Source: an uncultured Alphaproteobacteria bacterium
GTDB lineage: Bacteria > Pseudomonadota > Alphaproteobacteria > Parvibaculales > Parvibaculaceae
DNA length: 39,523 bases
Assembly (NCBI GenBank): GCA_903889655.1
Contig: CAISYL010000138.1
Location: 1-39,523, forward strand
Direction: 5' to 3'
This document shows, one piece after another, positions 8,024 through 15,514 of this stretch. Each line of letters opens with the position of its first letter. Within the stretch, counting starts at the first letter, position 1. The position numbers and the translations under genes were made by a program. The notes under the pieces are model-generated. The model worked only from the letters and a program-made list of their open reading frames with translations. It had not been told where the DNA came from and made no database searches.

Positions 8024-8863
8024 TCAAGCCGCGTCGGCGACGGGTCTGATCCAGGTGCGATATACAAGCCGGTCGAACCTGCTGTCGTCATAAAGCGTCG
8101 CACAGTGCAACGTGCAGACGTCATTCCAGATCAGCACGTCGCCCGCCTGCCATTTATGGCGATAGACGAATTGATCCTGTGTCGCATAGGCGACGAGGTC
8201 GGCCATGAACTCGCGGCCCTCTTCGTCCGACATGCCGACGATGCCGCGCGTCGAGCCGAGCGTCAGGTAGAAACTTTTTTGTCCGTCGCGACCGGTGAGC
8301 ACGATCGGGTGTTCGACGACGGGCATGCCGGCCCGCTCCTCTTCGGACAAGATCGTCGGCCGATAGGGCTGGTTCTCGATCAGATAGGCCAGGCTGTGGA
8401 CGGCCTTGATCTGCTCGAGCTCGCGCTGCTTTGCTTCGGGCAGGGAATTGAAAGCGGCGCGCGCATCGGCAAGAAGCGTATCGCCCCCCTCGTCCGGGAC
8501 TTCGATGCCGTAGAGCACCGTCGTCAGACCCGGCCGGTCCATCGTCGTTCCATCGGTATGCCAGCGCATGCCGGCGCGGTGCACGCCCATCGGTTTGCCG
8601 GCAACGGCCTTGTTCGTCAGCACCGAAATGCCGGGAAATTCAGGATGCGGCCCATTGCGCAATTGCGGCTCGACTGCGCCGAAGCGCTCGGAGAACGCCA
8701 TCATGGCGGCGGCGGTCAGATTCTGGTTGCGCAGCAGCACGACGTTGTAGTGGTCGTAGATATCCTCGATCGCGCGCAGTTCGTCTTCCGTCGCTCGCGC
8801 GATATCGAGATCCAGAACTTCGACACCGAAAGTCTCGGTCAAGGGTCGCGTCGTCAGCATCAT
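8024..8863 (-). CDS. TauD/TfdA-family Fe(II)/2-oxoglutarate dioxygenase (copy 1)
   Basis: 279 residues. The iron triad is H102, D104 (RWHTDGT) and H253 (CTLHCATLYDD), and the 2-oxoglutarate arginine is in the RLVYRTWI strand. The family couples 2-oxoglutarate decarboxylation to hydroxylation or dealkylation of a small substrate. A strong AAGGAGG lies just upstream; ATG codons at 8863 and 8860 are both usable, the second having better spacing. It is the last of three tandem paralogs on the minus strand. TauD-fold enzymes include fungal xanthine dioxygenase XanA, which makes a purine substrate reasonable next to urate genes, but sulfonates, phenoxyacids or other substrates cannot be excluded. 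Confidence 0.85.
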   Translation of the reverse strand: MMLTTRPLTETFGVEVLDLDIARATEDELRAIEDIYDHYNVVLLRNQNLTAAAMMAFSERFGAVEPQLRNGPHPEFPGISVLTNKAVAGKPMGVHRAGMRWHTDGTTMDRPGLTTVLYGIEVPDEGGDTLLADARAAFNSLPEAKQRELEQIKAVHSLAYLIENQPYRPTILSEEERAGMPVVEHPIVLTGRDGQKSFYLTLGSTRGIVGMSDEEGREFMADLVAYATQDQFVYRHKWQAGDVLIWNDVCTLHCATLYDDSRFDRLVYRTWIRPVADAA

Positions 8864-8915
8864 AGTCCTCCTTCCATGTTCATGCGGAAACGAGAAGCAA
8901 GCATTGCCTTCAAAT

Positions 8916-9824
8916 TCAGAAAGGTCGGTCGCCCTTCACCCAGAGGCGGTACATCACGCGCGTATATTTCTTGTCGTCGTAGAATGTCGCGCGGTGCACG
9001 GTGCAGCGGTCGTCCCACATCAGAATGTCTCCGACCTGCCACTTGTGCCGGTATATGAAGCGATCCTGCGTGACGAAGTCGGCGAGCTTCTTGATCAGCG
9101 CGCGACCTTCCTCGTCCGGCATGCCGAGCACGCGCTGCATCGCGCCGGTGCTGAGAAAAAGCGCCTTGCGTCCATCGACCGGATGCTTGCGGATGAGCGG
9201 ATGAACGACGTCCGGCGTATCGAGCTTTTCCTGCTCGGTGAGCTGACGACGCCCATATTCGCGCGTCTCCGTGAAGTATCGATAGCTGTGAAGAACCTGG
9301 AGCCCATCGATCTTCGTCTTCGTTTCCATCGGCAGTGCATTGAACGCACCGACGGCGTCGGCGATGAGCGTGTCGCCTTCCTCCGGCGGCACCTCGATGC
9401 CGTAGAGCAGCGTCGTCATGGCCGGACGTTCGAGATAGGTCGCATCCGTATGCCAGGTCACGCCGTCGAAATGCGCTCCAATGGGCTTTCCATCAACGAC
9501 CTTGTTGGAGAGGATATAGATCTCCGGGTGATCCGGTACCGTGAACTGCTTCAGGATATTGCTCTCGAGTTCCCCGAACGAAGCCGTGAAGGCACTGAGT
9601 TCGTCCGGCGTGAGGTGCTGGTTGCGGATCAGCATCACGCCATTGCGATGGAAGGTATCGATAATCGCCTTGAGGGTCTCTTCATCCGCAGAGGCGAGAT
9701 CTACATTCATGATCTCGACGCCGAAGCCCGGCTTCAATTCGCGCGTATCGAGCGTGACCGTCGCCTGCCCGTTCAATTCCACAACTCCATTTTTATCCAG
9801 GTTCTGCATCGCCTCACCGTTCAC
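8916..9824 (-). CDS. TauD/TfdA-family Fe(II)/2-oxoglutarate dioxygenase (copy 2)
   Basis: Up to 302 residues, with iron ligands H125 and D127 (TWHTDATYLERP) and H277 (CTVHRATFYDD), and an RVMYRLW strand supplying the 2-oxoglutarate arginine. Numbering is from a GTG at 9824, three bases after the upstream tauD stop. An ATG at 9809 would remove five residues and may be the real start; neither has an ideal ribosome-binding site. It shares SNKVVDGKPIGAHFDG and YGIEVP segments with its two neighbours, so the three arose by duplication and then diverged. The N-terminus is some 25 residues longer than in the other copies. Substrate unknown; same cautions as copy 1. Confidence 0.83.
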   Translation of the reverse strand: MNGEAMQNLDKNGVVELNGQATVTLDTRELKPGFGVEIMNVDLASADEETLKAIIDTFHRNGVMLIRNQHLTPDELSAFTASFGELESNILKQFTVPDHPEIYILSNKVVDGKPIGAHFDGVTWHTDATYLERPAMTTLLYGIEVPPEEGDTLIADAVGAFNALPMETKTKIDGLQVLHSYRYFTETREYGRRQLTEQEKLDTPDVVHPLIRKHPVDGRKALFLSTGAMQRVLGMPDEEGRALIKKLADFVTQDRFIYRHKWQVGDILMWDDRCTVHRATFYDDKKYTRVMYRLWVKGDRPF

Positions 9825-9827
9825 TCT

Positions 9828-10667
9828 TCAATCGATCCACACGCGATAGACAAGTCGCTCATATTTCATGTCGTCATAGAGGCTTGCGCAGTGAAGCGTG
9901 CAGAGGTTGTTCCAGGCGACCAGATCGCCTGCCTTCCATTTATGGGCATAGACAAACTCCGGTTGCGTCGCGAAGTCGGCGAGCCGGCGAACGATCTCGC
10001 GTCCCTCCTCCGGCTCATATCCGACGACTTCCTGGGCCGTCCCGAGACTGAGATAGAGAGACTTCTTCCCGTCATGCGGCCGCGTCAGCACGAGCGGATG
10101 CACGGCTTCCGGCGTCTTCGCCTTCTGCTCCGGCGTCACCGCGGCCCGTCCGTATTCGCGGTTCTCCATCAGATAAGTAAAGCTGTGCAGAACCTCGAGC
10201 TCTCCGTATTTGCGCTTGTCTTCCTCGTCGAGCGCCTCATAGGCGCCGCAGGTATCGGCAAAGCGCGTATCGCCACCTTCCAGGGGCGTCTCCAGCGCGT
10301 AGAGCAATGTTGTGATCAGCGGTCGCTGCAGATAGGAGCCGTCGGTATGCCAGCCGATACCGTCGCGATGAATGCCGATCGGCTTTCCGTTCACGACCTT
10401 GTTGGAAAGCACATAGATGGTCGGGTAGCCCGGCAAGGTATATTCGTCCCGCGTATGAGGAACGAGCGGGCCGAAACAGGATGAGAAACGCAGAAGCGTA
10501 TCCGGCGACAAATTCTGATTGCGAATGAGAAGAACGCTGTTGCGCCGATAGATGTCGGCGATTTCGCCGAAGGTTTCATCGGACGCTTCATTGAGATCGA
10601 CGTCGAGAATCTCCACGCCGAAATCGTCCTTCAGAAATCTCGTACGCAACGCGCCCGCCATCGGCAT
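9828..10667 (-). CDS. TauD/TfdA-family Fe(II)/2-oxoglutarate dioxygenase (copy 3, first in operon)
   Basis: 279 residues with H107 and D109 (GWHTDGSYLQRP) and H259 (CTLHCASLYDD), and the arginine strand RLVYRVW. The conserved SNKVVNGKPIGIHRDG stretch is shared with the other two copies and precedes the first iron-ligand motif. It is the promoter-proximal member of the three-gene operon. The 675-base region upstream contains a strong palindrome and is shared with the divergent Rieske gene, so the two oxygenase types are probably co-induced. The catalytic residues look intact, so this should be active; its substrate is not identifiable from sequence alone. Confidence 0.85.
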   Translation of the reverse strand: MPMAGALRTRFLKDDFGVEILDVDLNEASDETFGEIADIYRRNSVLLIRNQNLSPDTLLRFSSCFGPLVPHTRDEYTLPGYPTIYVLSNKVVNGKPIGIHRDGIGWHTDGSYLQRPLITTLLYALETPLEGGDTRFADTCGAYEALDEEDKRKYGELEVLHSFTYLMENREYGRAAVTPEQKAKTPEAVHPLVLTRPHDGKKSLYLSLGTAQEVVGYEPEEGREIVRRLADFATQPEFVYAHKWKAGDLVAWNNLCTLHCASLYDDMKYERLVYRVWID

Positions 10668-11342
10668 CTGTCCAGGCCCTTACACATCTTCCGCTTCGCT
10701 CGGTGCAGCCGGCTTCTGCCGGCCCGCACCGTTCGCGATCTTCAATCGCAATTTGTATGCCATGCCTCGGAATGCAGCCTTGTCCGCGCATTCGCGTCGG
10801 ATCGCGTGCCGCGCAATGGGCAAAGAGCCCCTCGAAATGCATGGAATGACGCGAAGATGATCAGCCTGTGGGCAATGCGTGCTGGTTAGACGTGCAAATC
10901 GGCGCTTTGCGAAAATCCGACACCACCCCCAAATAACTGCATATCGTTGATTTATAAGGGATTTTCCGTCATCCGTTGCGGCCAGAAAGCCCTTCGCCTG
11001 ACTATTAAGTAGGCATTTACTTACTTGCGCGAACCGGCTTCCTCTCCAGACCACCCGGGTCAATGACGGCGTGCCTTGTTTGTTTGGGCGAATAACCGCC
11101 CCCTCGCCCGCAAAATGAAAGCAGCGTCGCCGAATCCACCACCAGAACATGCCGGCAGGGCCTTTGGCGGCTGGCCCTTCATTTGCAAAGAGCGGGTGCG
11201 TAACGGCGATGTGAAAGCGCGCCGCCTGATCCGCCTCCTCGCCGGACATCAGGAGCGATCCGGCCCGGATCGCTTTACGCCTTTTTCAAATCCGTGGACC
11301 TCCGGTCCGCCGTCGCAACCATGTTCGGGAGTCTCCGCTGCC
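10668..11342. other. Divergent promoter region between tauD and Rieske operons
   Basis: 675 bases without a convincing gene. A 189-residue minus-strand frame here has no recognisable family and a basic, Trp/Arg-rich composition, and is taken as chance. The AT-rich centre (about 10925-11025) holds the strong palindrome at 11002-11026 and a weak AACTGCATAT element at 10935-10944. It must drive the three tauD genes leftwards and the Rieske, binding-protein and reductase genes rightwards. Confidence 0.5.
11002..11026. promoter_or_regulatory. Palindromic operator-like site in the tauD/Rieske divergent promoter
   Basis: TTAAGTA (11005-11011), a six-base spacer GGCATT, then TACTTAC (11018-11024): the same 7-6-7 geometry as the perfect palindrome at 7961-7980, with one mismatch. 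The location between divergent oxygenase operons is what is expected of a TetR-type operator controlling both. Confidence 0.62.
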
Positions 11343-12377
11343 ATGCTCGCAACAAAACAGCCAGCTCTGCGTCACTTCTGGTACCCGGTCATGCCGGTCT
11401 CGATGCTCGATGACGGCCAGAAGCCATTCAGGCTCCTCGGCGAGAATATCGTGTTGTGGAAGCAGTCCGATGGCACGCTCGCCTGCCTCAAGGATCGCTG
11501 CTGCCATCGTACGGCCAAGCTGTCGCTTGGCTTCATCGAGAACGACAATGTCGTCTGCGGCTATCACGGTTGGACGTTCGACGGCAAAGGCAAATGCGTC
11601 CGTATCCCGCAAGGCGGCAACATGGAGAACTCGACGCTGTCGGTACCGAGCTATCATGTCGCGGAGAAATACGGCTATGTCTGGGTCGCGCTGGACGAAC
11701 CGCTGACCGGCATTCCCGATCTGCCCGAGGCTTCGGATGCCTCGTTCCGCAAGATCGATCAATTTTACGAACCCTGGAAGATCGGCGCGCTGCGGCTGAT
11801 GGAAAACTCCTTCGACGCGGCGCATGTCGCCTATGTCCATCGCAATACCTTCGGCAGCACCGACCGGCCGGAGATCAGCAAGAAGTCGGTGATCGAAATG
11901 CAGCCTTTCGGCTTCAGCTACACGACGGAAGCGCAAGTCGAAGTTCGCGGCACGGTCGCGCACAAGGCCGTGCAGACGAACGGCACCCAGACGACACGCT
12001 ACAATGAATCCGTCTGGTACATGCCTTTCATGCGCCGCACGGCGATCCGCTACCCCCACGGCCTCGTCCATGTGCTGATCACGGCCTCAACGCCGGTCGA
12101 CGACGAGAACACGATGGTCGTGCAGTGGGTCTATCGCAACGACACTGAGGAACAGGTCAGCACCGAGGACGTGATCGCCTTCGATCGCGCGGTGACGCTC
12201 GAGGACAAGCTCATTCTCGAAAGCTGTGAGCCGGATGTGCCCCTGGCGGTCGTCGACGGCGAGGAAATGCATATGGCGTCCGACAGGCCGGGCCTGACCA
12301 TGCGTCGCATGCTGACCGAGCTTCTCGACAAGTTCGGCGAGAAGGAACAACGCTTTACCAATATTGCCGCCGACTGA
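11343..12377 (+). CDS. Rieske non-heme iron oxygenase, oxygenase component (copy 1)
   Basis: 344 residues. The Rieske [2Fe-2S] centre is C-C-H, then sixteen residues, then C-G-Y-H (DRCCHRTAKL ... VVCGYHGWT). The mononuclear iron site is DAAHVAYVH inside MENSFDAAHVAYVHRNTFG. The N-terminus TKQPALRHFWYPVMP is typical of single-component terminal oxygenases that O- or N-demethylate (VanA, dicamba monooxygenase, NdmA/NdmB types). The start at 11343 is chosen because family similarity begins there; GGGAG lies about 13 bases upstream. It heads a unit with a transport binding protein and an aldo/keto reductase. No ferredoxin or reductase gene is nearby, so electrons must come from elsewhere. An N-demethylating role on methylated purines is a hypothesis. 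Confidence 0.85.
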   Translation: MLATKQPALRHFWYPVMPVSMLDDGQKPFRLLGENIVLWKQSDGTLACLKDRCCHRTAKLSLGFIENDNVVCGYHGWTFDGKGKCVRIPQGGNMENSTLSVPSYHVAEKYGYVWVALDEPLTGIPDLPEASDASFRKIDQFYEPWKIGALRLMENSFDAAHVAYVHRNTFGSTDRPEISKKSVIEMQPFGFSYTTEAQVEVRGTVAHKAVQTNGTQTTRYNESVWYMPFMRRTAIRYPHGLVHVLITASTPVDDENTMVVQWVYRNDTEEQVSTEDVIAFDRAVTLEDKLILESCEPDVPLAVVDGEEMHMASDRPGLTMRRMLTELLDKFGEKEQRFTNIAAD

Positions 12378-12462
12378 CCGCAGCGCGATCGCCGGAATAT
12401 GGGCCGGCATCCGGCCGGCTCATATATATCCCCGCCTTGTACTTCTTTGAGGGAATGAATTG

Positions 12463-13455
12463 ATGTTGCGAATTCTCGCGGTCCTGGCTCTCACGGCTTT
12501 CGGTTCGGCACTCGCGGCCGGAGGCGCCCAAGCGGAAGACAATGTCACCGTTGCGACAGGCTGGCTTCCCCAGGCCGATTTCGGCGGCTTCTTTCAGGCC
12601 CAGCAGGACGGCATCTACAAGAAGCACGGGCTCAACGTCACGATCAATGCAAACGCGACGCAAATGAGCACGATCCAGCTTCTCGCCGCGGGTGCCGCCG
12701 ATTTCGTTCGCCTGCCGAGTTCTTCCGTCGCGCTCAACATGGTCAAGCAGGATCTGCCCTATGTCGTGATTGCCGCCTTCTATCAGAAGGACCCGCAAGT
12801 GATCATGACGCATGAGGAAATGGGCTACAAAGATCTAAGCGAGCTCAAGGGCAAGCCCATTATGATCGCCCAGGAGGCCCGGACGAATTTCTGGAAGTTT
12901 CTACAGGTCAAATACGGCTTCACCGCGGATCAGGTGCGTCCCTATTCCTTCAGCGGCGCGCCGTTTCTTGCCGATCCGAAGGCCATCCAGCAAGGCTACC
13001 TGACCAACGACGTCCTCCGGATGAAGGAGCGGGGCTATAAGGTCAAGTACTTCCTGCTCGCCGATTACGGCTATTCCGGTTACGCGACGCTCATCGCCAC
13101 GTCGAAGAAAATGGTTCAGGAACATCCCGATGTGGTCCAGCGCTTTATCAATGCGAGCATCGAGGGCTGGTACGCCTATCTCTATGGCGACCGCACGGCC
13201 GTCAACGCAATGATCGCGGCGAAAAATCCGAACTTCCCCGTGGCGCATTCCGAAGGCGCGGTCGCCGTCATCAAGGAAGACAAGCTGATCGAAGGCGGCG
13301 ACGCGCAGACACTCGGCATCGGCGCGATGACCGACGCACGGTGGAAGAACGTCTTCGACATGTATGCGGAAGCCGGCGTCTATCCGAAGGATATGGATTA
13401 CCGCGCCGCCTATACGACCCAGTTCGTCGACAAGGGATACGGCCTGCGCAAATAG
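12463..13455 (+). CDS. ABC transporter substrate-binding protein, NMT1/ThiY-like
   Basis: 330 residues with a signal peptide ending GGAQA before EDNVTVATGWLPQADFGGFF. The NMT1/SsuA-type fold binds small heterocycles or sulfonates in the periplasm. Features include GIYKKHGLNVTI, the LLAAGAADF loop, ELKGKPIMI and the C-terminal DMYAEAGVYPKDMDY. The start is the ATG at 12463 with GAGGG nine bases upstream; a TTG three bases earlier is less likely. Its permease and ATPase are not adjacent, but the matching pair lies at 20419-22181 in the urate operon, so it probably feeds that transporter. Family members bind HMP, formyl-aminopyrimidine or riboflavin precursors, which fits a purine or ureide ligand. 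Confidence 0.83.
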   Translation: MLRILAVLALTAFGSALAAGGAQAEDNVTVATGWLPQADFGGFFQAQQDGIYKKHGLNVTINANATQMSTIQLLAAGAADFVRLPSSSVALNMVKQDLPYVVIAAFYQKDPQVIMTHEEMGYKDLSELKGKPIMIAQEARTNFWKFLQVKYGFTADQVRPYSFSGAPFLADPKAIQQGYLTNDVLRMKERGYKVKYFLLADYGYSGYATLIATSKKMVQEHPDVVQRFINASIEGWYAYLYGDRTAVNAMIAAKNPNFPVAHSEGAVAVIKEDKLIEGGDAQTLGIGAMTDARWKNVFDMYAEAGVYPKDMDYRAAYTTQFVDKGYGLRK

Positions 13456-13483
13456 GCGAATCCATTGTCCGCGACGCATTCTT

Positions 13484-13500
13484 CGCGCCCGCGTGGCGCG
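13484..13500 (+). other. Intercistronic hairpin
   Basis: CGCGCC and GGCGCG form a six-base-pair stem around a five-base loop in the 86-base gap between the binding-protein gene and the aldo/keto reductase. There is no T tract, so it is more likely an mRNA-stabilising or processing element, raising binding-protein expression over downstream genes, than a terminator. Confidence 0.3.
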
Positions 13501-13541
13501 GTGCATCCATTGTCTTTTTTCAATCAGATGAGTGAGTAACG

Positions 13542-14564
13542 ATGAGCAACAACACATCGCTTCCAACGATTCCGTTCGGCCGCACCGGCATGAACATCAC
13601 GCGTGTCGGCTTCGGTTCATGGGCCGTCGGCGGCGACTGGGCCGTAGGCTGGGGCCATCAGGAGGACGACGCCTCCATCGCGACCATCCGGCGCGCGGTT
13701 GCCGCCGGCATCAACTGGATCGACACGGCGCCCGTCTATGGCGTCGGCCATTCCGAGGAAATCGTCGCGGCCGCGTTGCGACCGATCCCTAAATCCGAGC
13801 GTCCTTATGTCTTCACGAAATGCGGCAACGTCGTCGACCCGGCCAAGCCGAAAGACTTCCCCAGCCGCATCGGCGCACCGGCGAGCATTCGTGGCGAGGT
13901 TGAAGATTCTCTCCGCCGCCTCGAGGTCGAACAGATCGATCTCTACCAGATGCATTGGCCCGCGCAGGACGGAACGCCGCTCGAGGAATATTGGCAGACG
14001 CTTCTCGACCTGAAGAAGGAAGGCAAGGTGCGCGCCGTGGGTCTCTCGAACCACGATGCGGCTCAGATGGAAGCGGCTGAAGCGCTCGGCCATGTCGAAA
14101 CGCTCCAACCTCCCTTCTCGGCCATCAAGCGTCAGGTCGCCGCGGCCGAGCTTCCCTGGTGCGTCGCGCATCAGACCGGCGTCATCGTCTACAGTCCCAT
14201 GCAGGCCGGTCTCCTGACAGGCGCCTTCGACGCGAGCCGCGTCGCGAACCTGCCGTCGAACGACTGGCGTTCGCGCAATGTCGAGTTCACCGGTGATGCG
14301 CTGCGGCGCAATCTGCAGATCGTCGAGGCAATGAAGCCAGTCGCCGAGAGACACGGCACGACGCTCGCCTCGGTTGCCGTTGCCTGGACGCTCGCCTGGC
14401 CCGGCGTGTCGGGCGCCATTGTCGGCGCGCGCAAGCCTGAACAGGTCGATGGCTGGCTCGATGCGGCAACGCTGACATTGACCGACACGGACATGGCGGA
14501 AATCGGTGCAGCAATCGAGAGCAGCGAGGCCGGCGTCGGGCCGGCACGTCCCATCGCGGCGTAA
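13542..14564 (+). CDS. Aldo/keto reductase
   Basis: 340 residues of the AKR superfamily, NAD(P)H-dependent (beta/alpha)8 oxidoreductases. The catalytic tetrad is D61, Y66, K93 and H138 (INWIDTAPVYGVGHSEE, VFTKCGN, LYQMHWP). The cofactor-binding region includes VGLSNHDAAQ, VIVYSPMQAGLLTG and the C-terminal GAIVGARKPEQVDGWLDAA. It is the third gene of the Rieske/binding-protein unit and converges on puuE with a 25-base gap. It may reduce an aldehyde released by oxidative dealkylation or handle another carbonyl intermediate; the substrate cannot be told from sequence. Confidence 0.88.
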   Translation: MSNNTSLPTIPFGRTGMNITRVGFGSWAVGGDWAVGWGHQEDDASIATIRRAVAAGINWIDTAPVYGVGHSEEIVAAALRPIPKSERPYVFTKCGNVVDPAKPKDFPSRIGAPASIRGEVEDSLRRLEVEQIDLYQMHWPAQDGTPLEEYWQTLLDLKKEGKVRAVGLSNHDAAQMEAAEALGHVETLQPPFSAIKRQVAAAELPWCVAHQTGVIVYSPMQAGLLTGAFDASRVANLPSNDWRSRNVEFTGDALRRNLQIVEAMKPVAERHGTTLASVAVAWTLAWPGVSGAIVGARKPEQVDGWLDAATLTLTDTDMAEIGAAIESSEAGVGPARPIAA

Positions 14565-14589
14565 AGTCCGCCGATAGTGCTGGCGACGA

Positions 14590-15498
14590 TCAACCCTGGA
14601 CGGGGTGCGTCGCCAGCCAATGTCGCGCGACGTCGAGACGCGTCGCGATCCAGACGTGCTTATGCCCCAGAATATAGTCGAGAAACTTCGCCAGAGCGGC
14701 CGCCCTTGCCGGGCGGCCGACGATGCGGCAATGCAGGCCGACCGACATCATCCGGGGCGCATCTTCGGCATAGAGCTGGTCGAAACCGTCCTTCAGATAG
14801 GCAAGGAACTGATCGCCCGAGTTGAAGCCCTGCGGACTGGTGAAGCGCATGTCGTTGACATCCAGCGTATAGGGCACGATCAGTTGAGGTCGCCCCCATG
14901 TCCTATCGTAATAGGGAAGATCGTCGGCATATGAATCCGCGTCATAGGTAAAACCGCCCTCTTCGGCGACCAGTCGCGCCGTGTTCGGGCTGGTGCGGCC
15001 AGTGTACCAGCCGAAGGGGCGCTCTCCGGTCAGGCGGCGATGAATGTCGATCGCACGCGCCATATGTTCCCGCTCGACCTCTTCGGACACGAATTGATAA
15101 TTGATCCAGCGATAGCCATGCGAGGCGATTTCCCAGCCTGCTTCGAGCATCGCCTCGACCGCAGCCGGATTGCGTTCCATGGCCATAGCGACACCGAAAA
15201 CCGTCAGCGGGATGCCACGTTCGACAAAAAGACGGCGGATGCGCCAGAAGCCCGCGCGGCTTCCGTAATCGTAGAGGCTCTCCATGCTGACATGACGCAT
15301 GCCGGGGACGGGCTGCGCCGCGACGATCTCGGAAAGGAAGGATTCGGAAGCCTCGTCGCCGTGAAGAACGGAATTTTCGGCCCCCTCCTCGTAGTTGAGC
15401 ACGAACTGAACCGCCACGCGGGCGCCACCGGGCCATTGCGCATCCGGCGGCGTCATACCGTAGCCTATAAGGTCGCGGGGATAGGCCGGTGTATTCAT
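14590..15498 (-). CDS. puuE: Allantoinase, polysaccharide-deacetylase type (PuuE)
   Basis: 302 residues. The N-terminus YPRDLIGYGMTPPDAQWPGGARVAVQF (read as RDLIGYGMTPPDAQWPG, then ARVAVQFVLNYEEGAE) is the hallmark of PuuE. This metal-independent allantoinase of the carbohydrate-esterase-4 fold hydrolyses allantoin to allantoate. Further conserved parts are SLYDYGSRAGFWRIRR, GWEIASHGYRWINY and GWYTGRTSPNTARLV. The start at 15498 has GGAG seven bases upstream. It is the last gene of the long urate operon, 16 bases after pucG, and supplies the substrate of AllC encoded two genes upstream. Confidence 0.9.
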   Translation of the reverse strand: MNTPAYPRDLIGYGMTPPDAQWPGGARVAVQFVLNYEEGAENSVLHGDEASESFLSEIVAAQPVPGMRHVSMESLYDYGSRAGFWRIRRLFVERGIPLTVFGVAMAMERNPAAVEAMLEAGWEIASHGYRWINYQFVSEEVEREHMARAIDIHRRLTGERPFGWYTGRTSPNTARLVAEEGGFTYDADSYADDLPYYDRTWGRPQLIVPYTLDVNDMRFTSPQGFNSGDQFLAYLKDGFDQLYAEDAPRMMSVGLHCRIVGRPARAAALAKFLDYILGHKHVWIATRLDVARHWLATHPVQG

Positions 15499-15514
15499 CA
15501 AAAGCTCCGACGGA

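Noticed and set aside
8009-10484. Long plus-strand frames (349 and 526 codons) opposite the tauD genes
   Set aside because: They mirror the three-fold duplication on the minus strand, giving an apparently repetitive protein; the minus strand holds the catalytic motifs.
10680-11249. A 189-codon minus-strand frame in the tauD/Rieske promoter region
   Set aside because: No family, basic and Trp-rich composition, no ribosome-binding site, and it covers the operator-like palindrome.
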